From: Ahaetulla prasina
Lineage: Eukaryota > Chordata > Lepidosauria > Squamata > Colubridae
Reading direction: 5' to 3'
NCBI RefSeq assembly: GCF_028640845.1
Contig: NC_080540.1
Span: forward strand, 134,134,420-134,198,419
Length of the DNA stretch: 64,000 nucleotides
Each line of letters starts with the position of its first letter. Within the stretch, counting starts at the first letter, position 1. The translations under genes and the position numbers were made by a program. Below the pieces are notes generated by a model that saw nothing but the letters and a program-made list of their open reading frames with translations, was not told the DNA's origin and searched no databases. Shown piece by piece: positions 46,593 through 58,814 of the stretch.

Positions 46593-47603
46593 AAGATTCA
46601 TTTGGGTTTAATCAACTTTCTGCTTTAACAGATATCCCTTCCCCCTCATTCAAACTGAGGGCTTTACTGTAGTTAGCTGTCTATCCTACTGAAATTATCA
46701 AACAGAATCATAAGTATCCCTTGTTTACTTGAATCAATCCTCTGATATATTTTTTCTAAAATATTTAGGAAGCAGATTGTGCTCATTAAGCAGAGAATCT
46801 TATATGGTCAGAGCTTCTCTGGTCCATTCATTTTAAGTACCATTTCTATATCCTAGCAGTCCCCAATAGATCTGTTCATCAGTTTCCTTAAAGAATGTTC
46901 CTTCATGGAAAGATCTTCAAATCCAACTTGACTCCTGGAATGTACCTAGGAGAAACTGTGGGAGCCAGACAGAGGAAGAAATTGCTGGCCATGTGAAGAG
47001 GCAGTGTACCAACGTGCCGGCAGCTATGAGAAGGAAGTATTTCAGAGACCCCACCTTAAGTGACTTGTTTAACTCTGCCTAAGACCAACCTTGACTATTT
47101 TAAAGATTATGTTTTTTGTGATTAGCACTAAAGCTGCCTTTCTAAAATCCTATTTCTTGAATTTGCCCACCATGTACAGCTTGACAGTACTTGCTATTCC
47201 CATACAGTTTTCTTACCAAAGTACAGAAATTGTTTTCTCTCCTTTTCCAGGGTCTATAGACTTGAGAGTCATATGGTCTTCCATTCAAGCATGACCTAGA
47301 TCTCATTCTATTTAATACTTTCAAAATCAGCCAAAGTTGCTTCACAATTACCAGCGGCTATAGATTCTCACTGAGTACCATGTTCTTGAAATTCTCAGCA
47401 TCCACACAAAAAAGATGACAAATGATTTTGCCTGAATTTCTGTACCTACTCCATTTATGTGATCTGAAGTCACAGAAAGCCTGTGCTTTCTCTTGCTTTA
47501 CGACACCATCCAAATATACATTGTATAGGTCAATGTTGTTGTAGAACGCAGGCGACATTCATTCCCAATTTAACAGAATTGGCAAATGGAAACAGCATTC
47601 AAC

Positions 47604-47609
47604 TTTATT
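47604..47609 (-). promoter_or_regulatory. Candidate ASPSCR1 poly(A) signal
   Basis: Minus-strand AATAAA, 118 bp beyond the ASPSCR1 stop codon; it is the first such signal downstream. Confidence 0.65.
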
Positions 47610-47726
47610 CTGAAATATCATTTGTAGGTCATATATTTTAGCTTGTTATTAGAAGCAGAAAATGGTAATTAAATGTTGCATCTCAACCAAGCAAAGCATC
47701 TTTCAGCAGCAGGTATTACCACTTCT

Positions 47727-47740
47727 TCATCTCTTCCCAC
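47727..47740 (-). CDS. ASPSCR1: ASPSCR1 last coding exon (14 nt)
   Basis: Completes Gly, then GKR and TGA (47729-47727). Acceptor tttgcatttcag. Believed because it restores the conserved KLPxxKR end. Confidence 0.85.
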
Positions 47741-50700
47741 CTGAAATGCAAACATAAGGCAACAATAGCAAATGAGTTTGCACAGTGAAGCTTTCATGAA
47801 CTTTTCCAAATAAATAGATTTTCAAACTAAAATCCAGATAATATATTAGCATATTGAAGAATATGGATCATATACATTCTCATATTCTAAAGCAGGGGTC
47901 TCCAACCTTGGCAACTTTAAGACTTGTGGACTTCAAGTCTTAAAGCTTTGCTGGCTGAGGTATTCTGGGAGTTGAAGTCCACAGGTCTTAAAGTTGTCAA
48001 GGTTGGAGACCCTTGTTCTAAAGTGGTGGGGTGGGGTGGGGCAATCAGTTTGGACTCAATGAAGGTCAACAGCTGGGAATAACTTCACACAAAGTGGAGG
48101 AGTTATGGGTGTGAAGACAGAGTTGGATCTCTCTTTTCGGAGGAAAAAAAGTATGTATCTTCCTATTACATGTAAGGTGGTACCTGGCAACTTCAGCCAC
48201 TTTGGCACTTTTCCAGTAGGGGCCCTCCTTATTTGTGGCTGTGGTATTTCAAGATTTGCTGATTCTGAATGCTCTGTATTTTGGTTAGCCTCATTTGATA
48301 TAAGTGAGGAGCTAGGAGCAGATTCCAAACGTTGAGCTGTATGATCTACCAGTTTAGACAGCCGCCTGGAAGAAAAGATAAATATTAGATTTCCATGTTG
48401 GTTCCTCTCCATATGTAAGTACAATAAATTGCATGTTGAGCTAAATGCAAGAACCAAAGGTGCAGATTTTCTTTCAGTCTCCGTGGGGTTTGCAAATAAG
48501 TGGTCCTTTCATCATCCAGATGGAATTTAGACAGATGTAAGATAACATCTGTCTGTACTCTGCCAACTGATAAATTCTGATCTTTGAAATAAACTGACAA
48601 TTTCTACTTACCTAGCTACTAAAATGTCAGCTTCAGAAGGGGACACAGCAGATTCCAGCAGATCCAACCTCAAATAGTGATCTGTAACAATGAACATTTT
48701 TAGGTTTTCTAAATAAGGTAACATATTATGCAAAGACATTAGAGTCTTTGTATAATCTTTGAAATAACACGCTTCAAAAATGTAACTACTGATGTATCTT
48801 ATAAAATGACCTCTCAAACCAGACTAACACTCTAGAAGTTTTTTCAAACACAAAAGACATCTGTAAACATCTGAGATTTTGTGTTTTCTAATACCTCTTA
48901 TCGTAGATCTTATTCAGTGAACTGGTCAAGTGAAGACGAGCATTAACAAAAATAAAATTGCCAAATAGATTGCACATACATTTCTCTTGTCAGTTAGTTC
49001 TTGAAGTTTTAGGCCATTAACCATTTTCTAATAAATTGCACCATTAGGAGAGAGAACTAATTGTTACTTTCAATCTTCAGGAATGTCTTAGTCTAATCAG
49101 TCTTGTAGACCAATCCTCTTCTATCTTACTGAATTGTGGCAATCAATATATTCTTTTAAGATAAATGTACCAGTATTACATAAATATTTGCTCCAGGACA
49201 GAAAATAAATTATAGCTTGAAGTAATAGTCTACACTAGTATTTATCAGTGGTTAAAATAATTGCAAAATAAAGTATTTAAAATATAATGTTCATTCAATT
49301 TAATTGAATGTGTGCAGTTGAAGTTGCCTTACTTCAGAAGTAGACAAAGTGAAACAAGCTGCACTGTTTTTCTTAAATGCAGAGAAGGCTTTTGACAATT
49401 TGAAATGGTCCTTCTTGTTTAAAATTCTGGAATACCTTTTGGAAGATAGGAGTTCTGGAATTTTATTAAATTTGATCTATTTAAGAAAGCATACAAAACT
49501 GTTAAATGAGAACTAGCAAAACCCTATGAGATATAAAAATATATAAAAAGAGACAAGGCAAAGAGAAATGTGGGAGTACAGAATAAAGTAGAAACTTCTA
49601 AGTTGACAGTATTTGCTAATGATTTGTGCTAGTTTTGGTAGATTCATTAAAGAAAATAGAAAAATTAATGGGAAATTAAAATATTTATTATGCTAGTAGG
49701 TATTAAGTTAATCAGAAGATCAAAATGGTAACAACAATTAAGAAAACAAATGTTCAAATAGAATTCTTAGAGAAAACTGGTTTTAAAATTAAGAAAAAAG
49801 TTTTAAAAAATTGAATGTTTTGCCTAGAATTTTTTTTGTTTCAGATGATACTTGTTTTTAAATTGGATGTACCATTTAAAAATGGCAAAAAGATATACAT
49901 AAGTTGTTTAGCAAGGGGAAAAAATCATAACTTAAATATAAGGTATTACAAATACAAAGGAAAGAGAAGGACTGGATAGCATTTTTAGCATGTTTTTGGT
50001 TTGGATGACTTTTAGAGTTAGAAGGAGATGTCCTGAGATTTGGATGACATGGATACTTGTGATATAATAAAGTCAATGTACATTTCATTATGTTAGACAT
50101 GCCATATTGAGAATACGGAATAGATAAAAATCCAAGCTATGCCCCAAAACACCTTTATAACTCTTAGCACATGAAGCATTTTATAGATAAGAAATAGGTG
50201 AATATTTAACATATCATGGGATACTAGAATATTACCAAGAGGGATTTTAAATAAAATCTAGAGAACAAGGAGGCAAGGAGATTTAGCTGACAATAGTTTT
50301 ATTGCTTACCTTTACCAGAAAATTTTAAAGTAATAAAAGAAGTCGTGCTATTACATACACAATGTAAGACAGAATTTGAAATGAAATGTATACAAATGAT
50401 GAACATGTAATTGCTAAAATGTAATTTTTTGAAAAAAATGAAGAAGGACAAGTGAAAGATTAAATGATAAAATGGGCTAAGAATCTTGGACATAATATAC
50501 TGATGGAACAGTGGGAAAATATATGGTTAAAAAGATTAAAATTTACATTATGTCATAATCTTAAAGAGAACGTTTATAAAATGATACGTTGTAGGTATAG
50601 GAAAATGAAATTAGAAGATATATAAAGGTACTTCAAATTTATGTTGGAAACAATGAAAGGGTCATTTTATCATGCTTGATGGGCATATAAAAACACCAGA

Positions 50701-53291
50701 AAACAGACTCAAATACATATAGTGACTGATAGGATTTTAAAGATGAATGTTCAACTGAAATCAAAACATTTCCTCCCAGGACTTAGAAAAGAGACTGTTG
50801 AAAATGAGCTATGGACATTTTTTATTTACATATTTATTTATTCATTCAATTTCTATAGTCATCCATCTGAATCAATGACTCTAGGCAGCTTACAATTCAA
50901 AGAGAAAAAATATATTACAATTAAAAATACTAGAACATTTCTACAGTGGAGAAAAGGTTAGAAAGATGACAGAACTTGCTAAGATGGTTAAATTATCTAA
51001 TAAAGTATTTGATTAGGGACAAGACAGTACACTTATTAGGGATGAGAAACCTCTTCTAGACTTTTTCTGTCACAAAGAAAAAATGAACTTGTGATTTATG
51101 GTTTTGATTACGCTGATAGACTATAGAAAGAAGAGTCATGATGTAACCCTAGAGAGAGGTTGAAGTATAATTGTACGTATAACTGCTGTGAAGATGAGAA
51201 GCCACTTCTTTATATCTTCCTGCTATGTTCTTTTTTCTACTTTCTTCTACTTTTTTCTTTTCTGTACTTTTAGCATTTTCTTTTATTTCTCCCTTTCTCT
51301 TTCTTCTTTATCAATCTACTTTACTTTGTACTAGTTCTTATTATGTTGTTAAAACTTTTGAGTGTGTGTGTGTGTGTGTGTGTGCGTGCGTGCGTGTAAG
51401 TGAAGTCTGTGGACTTCTTGCAGATACTCCCTGGATACTCAATTCTGTCTCACTTATTTTTTAAAAACGTTCCTAGAATAAAGGAGCAGGTGAGGGTTTG
51501 AAATGCTACACTTCTTTCTCAATGGCAATCATTTTGTAACCATGTTTATTTTTATTTTATTTATTTATTTTGTCACATCATACAAAAAGATTATATAGTA
51601 TATACACATATAAACATATATAGGAAGAAGAAAAGAAAAACAATAGGACAGGAACGGTAGGCACGTTTGTGCTCTTATGCACGCCTCTTATGGTCCTCTT
51701 AGGAATGGGGTGAGGTCAACAGTAGAAAGTTTTTGGTTAAAGCTTTTGGGATTATGGGAAGAGACCACAGAGTCAGGTAAAGTATTCCAAGCACTGATGA
51801 TTCTGTTGCAGAAGTCATATTTTCTGCAATCTAGATTAAAGCGGTTTACATTAAGTTTAAATCTATTGGTTGCCCTTGTATTATTGCAATTAAAGCTGAA
51901 GTAGTCTTTGACAGGAAGGACATTACAATAGATGATTCTGTGAGTTAAACTTAGGTCTTGTCGAAGGCGACGGAGTTCCAAGTTTTCTAAGCCTAGGATT
52001 TCAAGTCTGGTGGGATAAGGTATTTTGTTGTTTTCAGAGGAATGGAGAACTCTTCTTGTAAAATATTTCTGGACACGTTCAATTGTATTGATGTCAGAGA
52101 TGTGGTGAGGGTTCCAAACAGGTGAGCTGTATTCTAGAATTGGTCTAGCAAATGTTTTATATGCTCTGGTTAGTAGTGTGGTGTTTTTGGAAAAGAAGCT
52201 ACGCAAAATTAGGTTTACAACTCTTAGAGCTTTTTTTGCTATGTAGTTGCAGTGGGCTTTGGCACTTAGATCATTTGACATGAAAACTCCAAGGTCTTTA
52301 ACGGGATGGGGGTCGTCTGTAAGGTAAGACTGAGCATTTGCTGGTTGAAATTTGGAGTTGCCAATTTTTAGACCAAGCACTAAAACTGAGCTGCAGAGGA
52401 TGTAAATAAATGATGCTTTCACAGATGTCAGTTTATATCACTACCAACCAAACAGTATCCTGCAGCTTTTTTGCCTTGCTTCTGAATATCTTTTCTGTAA
52501 AAGTGCAGGTAATCCTCAACTTATGCTCACAACTGAGCCCAAAATTTCTATTGTTAAGTGAAACAATTGTTAGATGAATTTTGCCCCATTTTACGACTTT
52601 TCTTGCCACGCTTGTTAAGTGAATCACTGCAGTTGGTAAGTTAGTAACCCAAATGTTAAGTGAATCTGGCTTGCCCATTGACTTGGCTTGTCAGAAGGAC
52701 ACAAAAGGGGATCGCACTGGACACAGCAACCGTCGTAAATATGAACCAGTTGCCAAGCATTTGAATTTTCATCATATGAACATGGGCATGCTGGAAAGAT
52801 CATAACTGTAAAAAACGGCCATAAGTCACTTTTCTCAGTGCTGTTGCAATTTTGAACGGCCACTAAATGAACTGTTGTAAGTCAAGGACTACCTGTATGA
52901 CAGGATTAAAACAAACAAATACACACACACACACACACACACAGAGTGGTTTGGACCCCTGCTAAGATTCCATGAGTTGGATGATAACTCTTACTTGGAC
53001 CTATCCCCTATTATTTCACTTTCCAGATATTTCCCTTACTGATATTTTCACATGGGAGTGGCTACTCCAGCAGCTATCCAAAGAAACATACTCTGATTTA
53101 AACGTCCATAGAAACTGATATTCTATACATTTATTAATACCTCTATAATCCAGGGGTAATTTTTTTAAAATCTGCATATCACAGAAAGATTTTCACAATT
53201 TATCTATGCAGCCTGTACTATGGAGACACAACTACTCACCTTTGTGCACTTCAGATCCAAAATATACAATAGCAGCAGGGAAAAGGTTAGC
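47727..53291 (-). CDS. ASPSCR1: ASPSCR1 (TUG/UBXN9), C-terminal exons only (partial)
   Basis: Tether containing a UBX domain: it retains GLUT4 vesicles and binds p97/VCP (established knowledge). Exons in transcript order are 53291-53240, 48681-48612, 48365-48184 and 47740-47727: 318 nt, 105 residues plus TGA. They read [20 protein letters not shown], then [20 protein letters not shown], then [18 protein letters not shown], and end [14 protein letters not shown]. The recalled human protein has ANLFPAALVHLG, LLEHAISPSAADVLVAR and [14 protein letters not shown]. The first exon is the end of the UBX domain. The Ser/Glu/Asn-rich linker diverges, as expected. All junctions are GT-AG in phase. The N-terminal ubiquitin-like region and most of the UBX domain are not in the window. 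Convergent with CENPX, as in mammals. Confidence 0.93.
47893..48015. mobile_element. Palindromic hAT MITE with perfect target duplication
   Basis: Octamer ttctaaag at 47885-47892 and 48016-48023; ends CAGGGGTCTCCAACC and GGTTGGAGACCCTTG. In the last ASPSCR1 intron. Confidence 0.88.
48184..48365 (-). CDS. ASPSCR1: ASPSCR1 penultimate coding exon
   Basis: [20 protein letters not shown] through [14 protein letters not shown] to VPKWLKLP. Acceptor tttcttccag, donor CCAG|GTACC. Confidence 0.92.
48612..48681 (-). CDS. ASPSCR1: ASPSCR1 exon, [12 protein letters not shown] segment
   Basis: Completes Asp, then [20 protein letters not shown] and VA, with two bases of Arg. Acceptor cattgttacag, donor GCTAG|GTAAGT. 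Confidence 0.92.
49340..51480 (+). mobile_element. L1-type LINE, long decayed ORF2 remnant
   Basis: Begins with the RT text [20 protein letters not shown] (motif A pattern, 49355-49420). The rest is scattered, with many stops. The end at 51000-51240 ('gatgagaaacctcttctaga', 'gattatagactatagaa'-like text) resembles L1 3' ends. About 50820-50935 holds a separate SINE/LINE tail fragment. In the ASPSCR1 intron. Confidence 0.6.
51363..51396. repeat. (TG)n microsatellite
   Basis: About 16 TG/CG dinucleotides inside the pyrimidine-rich end of the L1 remnant. Confidence 0.9.
51545..52425 (-). mobile_element. L3/CR1-type LINE, RT C-terminal frame and 3' tail
   Basis: An uninterrupted 244-codon minus-strand frame (52422-51688) reads [20 protein letters not shown], then [20 protein letters not shown], then [17 protein letters not shown], the usual C-terminal end of CR1-clade reverse transcriptases. 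The 3' end passes 'tgtatgatgtgacaaaataa' into (AATAAA)n. It is 5' truncated and not a host gene. Confidence 0.9.
52506..52895. mobile_element. Tigger-like MITE
   Basis: Starts 'caggtaatcctcaacttatg' and ends 'gtaagtcaaggactacctg', co-linear with the copies at 7260 and 36944. Confidence 0.8.
52920..52943. repeat. (CA)n microsatellite
   Basis: Twelve CA units directly after the Tigger-like MITE. Confidence 0.9.
53240..53291 (-). CDS. ASPSCR1: ASPSCR1 exon, end of UBX domain
   Basis: [17 protein letters not shown] plus one base. Acceptor ctactattgcag, donor AAAG|GTGAGT. Confidence 0.92.
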
Positions 53292-53462
53292 CTGCAATAG
53301 TAGAGAAATCAGAGGATACGAATAAACAGAAGAATTGCTGCAAGTGTTCTTCTAAAATTGCAATAATCTTAATCCTAGATGTGAAATGGGACCCTATCTA
53401 TTTCTCTTAGGAATACCAAATTAAACCTCCATTCAGAAAACAAAAGACCCTTTAAATATACT

Positions 53463-53893
53463 TAATCATAGAGAGGGTCTTCTCAGGGTGCCGTCCGCCA
53501 AGCAATGTCGGCTGGCGGCCTCCAGGGGAAGGGCCTTCTCTGTAGGAGCACCTACCCTCTGGAACGAACTTCCCCCTGGTTTACGTCAACTACCTGACCT
53601 TCGGACCTTTCGCCGTGAATTGAAAACGCACTTGTTTATTCAAGCGGGACTGGCCTAAATTTTTTTAAACTTTTTGAATTTTAAATAATTTTAATTGGGG
53701 TATTTTTTATGAATGTTATGGGTTAAATTTGATGGTTTAAAATTTTCGGCCATTTATAGAATATGTTATTTTAACTTTCTGTTTTAAATTTGTATATTGT
53801 ATTGTTTTTTATAATCTGGCTGTACACCGCCCTGAGTCCTTCGGGAGAAAGGCGGTATAAAAATCTAAATAATAAATAAATAAATAAATAAAT
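53463..53893 (+). mobile_element. L2-type LINE, 5'-truncated 3' end
   Basis: Co-linear with 43840-44240: 'gtcttctcagggtgccgtcc', 'ttccccctggtttacgtcaa', 'gccctgagtccttcgggaga', then (AAAT)n. One base is lost within the coding part ('tctgtaggagcacctaccct'), so it is frameshifted. Confidence 0.88.
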
Positions 53894-54929
53894 CATAATA
53901 TAATCCAACATTATAACCCAAATGTTTATTCATTCACAGATTTCTTAGTTACAGATCCTGAAAATAATTTTTACATTAACGTTGTGAATGGTATGTGGAA
54001 AAGAAACTTTTCCACCCCGATTGTCGTAAGAATTGTTTCTTGAAAAACTGGTGCTTATCTATATGTTCTTTTATTCTTCTTTCCTATCATTTTTTTTCTT
54101 GCGCAACCTATTTTGTACATTGTAAACTAGAGGCCAAGAACTAGTTTATGTTTGTTATTTGAAAATTGCTTGCCTTTTGAGTAAAGATGATGGTAAAAAT
54201 GCCTTAAATAAATAAAATGATATATTAACACATTAATATTAATGTATATACACATAAGAGGAACCTCCTTCAGTATTTGTTCCATTCTCAGAAGTAACTG
54301 TTCTTGCCAGTTTCCTATTAAACCCATCTAAGCGTACTAGACAAAATATTCAGAATTGTAATAGTCATTTTCTTCTTTTAATTATCTAACAAATGTATAT
54401 ACACCACAGTTGCAAGACTCTCAGTAGTTTACAGTAAAATATATATACTATATAGCATTTAATCTTCAATCTGAATAAAGCGTAAATACATTGACACACT
54501 ATATCTTTGCAGAGCTTGCTAATGTTACCATATCAGTAGAAATAGTTTTTAGGACAGATCTATACAGTAGATTACACACGTGGGATTTTAAACTCGGTAA
54601 CTAGGCAATGACCCTAACAGGCTATTTCTGCAGCAGAGAAGTTCCCTGTGTAGATCTGTTGGGTATAGAACTCTCACCTATTATATTCAAAATTATGATA
54701 TAGTCAACAAATGCAGAGAAAGTTATTACCATATAGCTATTATGCATGATTTTACAGCTTTTGATAGACATGCGCCAAAATCGTCTGAGTAAAGTGCAAG
54801 AAAAGGGACAAGACACAAGAGGAAGAATTTTTCATTATTAATTTTAAGAATATTAATTTCATAAAATGTTTACCTTGGGAAAGTTGTGTGTGTATGTGTG
54901 TGTAAAAATTATTCTAAAATAAAAACAGT
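53894..54929. other. Probable ASPSCR1 intron, nothing recognised
   Basis: AT-rich sequence with no exon found. The last 25 bp (54905-54929) imperfectly match the end of the tandem duplication unit. Confidence 0.4.
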
Positions 54930-57626
54930 TTAAGTTTCTTATAAATAATCTGAATCTATATCTGAGCAGCAAGATCACTACCAAAATAACCTCATCAAGC
55001 AGTGAAATAATTATTTCTAAACTGCATAAATCGGCAGCAGAATAAAATGCAACGAATATAGGCAGGATTTTTACTTCTAACAAACTGCTAAAAACATTAA
55101 TAAAGAAAGGATTTTCAGATCTCTCGTTTAATTACTAGAATAGTATAAACACACTGCTACTTTTGAAATGATTTCTGCTGATATCTGGATACTGGAAAAA
55201 TCCAGGTATAGCAATGGATATTGAAAATAACAAACTTTAGTAATTCACCATGAGATATTGTACAATATTAGACTCTAAAGAATTCTAAAGAATTGTGTCT
55301 GCATGGCAGCTAGATTCGTCTCTCTTTCAGTGAATGGGTCCTCCATTCATTGGTTGATCTTCCAGAGCATCAACCAGATATTGCAGTGTCAAAAACAGTA
55401 TTTATTAGTCTTTTTAAAATATTTTTCTCTCCCAGACATTGGGACACAAGGTTGGCTAACGTCACCAGAAGCCAGTCACAAAGGCGGCTGTTCGTAAACT
55501 TTTTAATTAAAAAAGTACCAGACACAGTTAAGAAACTCCAAGAAAACTCTTATAAAAGCTTTGATGTTTCCGCTGTCTTCATCTGAAGGGATCCTACTAT
55601 TTAGAGAATGGATTAAAGGAAAACAACAACAACAAAACTCTCCCTCAGCTTCTTCGCACACACACTATCCTTTTCACGCCAGCCACAGAATTGGAAAATG
55701 AGGTTTTGTAGTGTGTTAGTGTTGGAATTTTTTAATAACCTCTTCTCTTTTTTTTTCTCTCCTGCCCAATTATCGTGATGAATAATTAACATTCTGAAGG
55801 AGATAACTAAGCGCAGCATCTCGGAGCTCAAAGCCCTTTAGTTCAAAGCCCTGCCCTTTTCAGTTTCTCCAGTTGCCGCCACTAAAACTTCCTTGTCAAT
55901 CAAGCTCTGGGCACACACTTCAAAGCTTCAAGTGGGAACGGCCCCAAGGGGTCAGAGAAAATTCATGGCAGAGCCTGTGAGGGAAACACAAAGAAGAGGG
56001 AGAGAGCGGGCACAGAGGAACACAATCCAAGAATGAGACAGACACACGCAGTACAAATGCTTATGACACACACACACACACACACATACACATACACAAT
56101 CTGCTACCCTATTTTTACTCACAAGTTGACAAATAAGCCCAGCTTTAGCTTTCCAACTCCTCCTCCCCAACCAATTCCCAGCACTGGCAAGACATCAGAC
56201 CAAAGCGCTTTTAATTGGAAGAGACTTGAAGGAATGAGACAGCAGTTCAGGAGCACACAAATTTCAGCCACCACCTCCCCCCCCCCCCCCAAAATCTATT
56301 TTCTTTCCTAGAGTTTGGCCAATAAAAACTCTCTTCAGAGAGCTTGATCCATAGCTTGCTCTTTTTTTCCAGGCTAGGCACACAGCATGCTCATTTGGGC
56401 ATCAATTGTCTCTTTTTGAGTATATTTTATTGCAACCTCCAAAGCACACTATGCTTAAAAAATGTATGTGGCATGTAAGATTTTGACCCAATCAAGTGCA
56501 GGATAACAAAATGATAATGTATGGGTTTCTGGGATAGCCTGAACCTCTTGGTATCTTTTCTTAGACACAAGATTTAAATACATGTATCTATCCAACCAAC
56601 CTAGGGATATACAGAAAAAACAACTTATCTCCACACTGTTGTGGCTCCAGCCCCCCCCCCCCCGGGCCTGGCCCCCTGCCTGAAAGTGACTCAGAGAGTG
56701 AGGGGGAAGGGCCGTCAGGGCTCCCTTCTGAAGGGCCGGCCTCTCTGGCTCAGCTCCAGGAGCCAGAGGCAGGCCAGGTGGAGCAGGTGACGAGGCCTCC
56801 GTCTCCCGTCTCCCCCCCCGCCCAGGAAACGCTTCCAGGCCCAGCTGTGGACAATCAGCCCCTGGTTAGATCCCAGGTTTCATAGACAAGAGAGGCGGGA
56901 ACAACAGAAGCAGGGGTGGGGCAGGCCTAGAAAGTGCTGAGTCACGGAGCCACACCCCACAGGGTATAAAGCAGGAGGGGCTGCTATACTACTTTGTGAC
57001 GAACAAATCAACTGACTGGAGAAAACTTGAGCTGAACTATCTGACTGAGCATTTGGCCTGAATTGCTGTTTGCTCCTGACTTCCTGGTTGCTCCGGTAAC
57101 GAGCTCTGCTACGCCGGCATCAAGAGATAAAGAAATCCTTGGCAGACGAACGCTGGTTTGCTGCCAGAGCTGATAGTTGCCGTGGACTCAATTGCTGGCT
57201 AACTGAGTCAGTTCGTGTGCCTCCCGGACTGAGGTGGGGGACAGAACACACGCCTTCTTTCCTCCCTAATCCACCTTGGCAAGACCCATCTTCAATTCTG
57301 TTTTCTATAGCACTGCTTGATAGAGTCATTTTACCACTTTCACTCTTATTTCCTTGGAATTATTATATGAAAATGGATGACCTGAGGCAATTTCCAACTT
57401 CTTCATTGACAGAAACTTTCTAAGTTGTGAATCATTCCCTATTGCTTTTATGGTATGGATGCCTATAGCTTTTGAATATTTGGAACTGCTCTTTCTTTTT
57501 TATCAAGATAATACATTCACAATTCCTGCAGAGCTCCTGAAAATCACATTTTCATTTGAAGAATTTTCAATTATTCAGATGAAAGCTTCTAGACTTCATA
57601 AAAATTATTTTTCAAAATCAAACAGG
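54930..57626. repeat. 2.7-kb tandem duplication, unit 1
   Basis: 2697 bp, directly followed by a near-identical second unit. Holds a (CA)n tract (56068-56098), two long C runs and a solo LTR. No host exon was recognised inside. Short reading frames occur twice simply because the DNA is duplicated. Confidence 0.95.
56637..57246 (+). mobile_element. Solo LTR, copy in unit 1
   Basis: Begins TGTTGTGGCTCC and ends near 'gggggacagaaca', flanked by cacac on both sides (56632-56636 and 57247-57251). The exact right edge is uncertain by 1-3 bp. GC-rich; a TATA-like 'gggtataaagcagg' lies at about 56960-56973. No internal retroelement genes are present. LTR status is inferred from its ends, flanks and promoter-like core. 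Confidence 0.6.
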
Positions 57627-58765
57627 TTAAGTTTCTTATAAATAATCTGAATCTATATCTGAGCAGCAAGATCACTACCAAAATAACCTCATCAAGCAGT
57701 GAAATAATTATTTCTAAACTGCATAAATCGGCAGCAGAATAAAATGCAATGAATATAGGCAGGATTTTTACTTCTAACAAACTGCTAAAAACATTAATAA
57801 AGAAAGGATTTTCAGATCTCTTGTTTAATTACTAGAATGGTATAAACACACTGCTACTTTTGAAATGATTTCTGCTGATATCTGGATACTGGAAAAATCC
57901 AGGTATAGCAATGGATATTGAAAATAACAAACTTTAGTAATTACTTCACCATGAGATATTGTACAATATTAGACTCTAAAGAATTCTAAAGAATTGTGTC
58001 TGCATGGCAGCTAGATTCGTCTCTCTTTCAGTGAATGGGTCCTCCATTCATTGGTTGATCTTCCAGAGCATCAACCAGATATTGCAGTGTCAAAAACAGT
58101 ATTTATTAGGCTTTTTAAAATATTTTTCTCTCCCAGACATTGGGACACAAGGTTGGCTAACGTCACCAGAAGCCAGTCACAAAGGCGGCTGTTCGTAAAC
58201 TTTTTAATTAAAAAAGTACCAGACACAGTTAAGAAACTCCAAGAAAACTCTTATAAAAGCTTTGATGTTTCCGCTGTCTTCATCTGAAGGGATCCTACTA
58301 TTTAGAGAATGGATTAAAGGAAAACAACAACAACAAAACTCTCCCTCAGCTTCTTCGCACACACACTATCCTTTTCACGCCAGCCACAGAATTGGAAAAT
58401 GAGGTTTTGTAGTGTGTTAGTGTTGGAATTTTTTAATAACCTCTTCTCTTTTTTTTTCTCTCCTGCCCAATTATCGTGATGAATAATTAACATTCTGAAG
58501 GAGATAACTAAGCGCAGCATCTCGGAGCTCAAAGCCCTTTAGTTCAAAGCCCTGCCCTTTTCAGTTTCTCCAGTTGCCGCCACTAAAACTTCCTTGTCAA
58601 TCAAGCTCTGGGCACACACTTCAAAGCTTCAAGTGGGAACGGCCCCAAGGGGTCAGAGAAAATTCATGGCAGAGCCTGTGAGGGAAACACAAAGAAGAGG
58701 GAGAGAGCGGGCACAGAGGAACACAATCCAAGAATGAGACAGACACACGCAGTACAAATGCTTAT

Positions 58766-58814
<49 letters not shown>

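Noticed and set aside
51688..52422. 244-codon frame as a host gene
   Set aside because: CR1-clade RT text and a LINE 3' tail follow directly; it is a transposon remnant.
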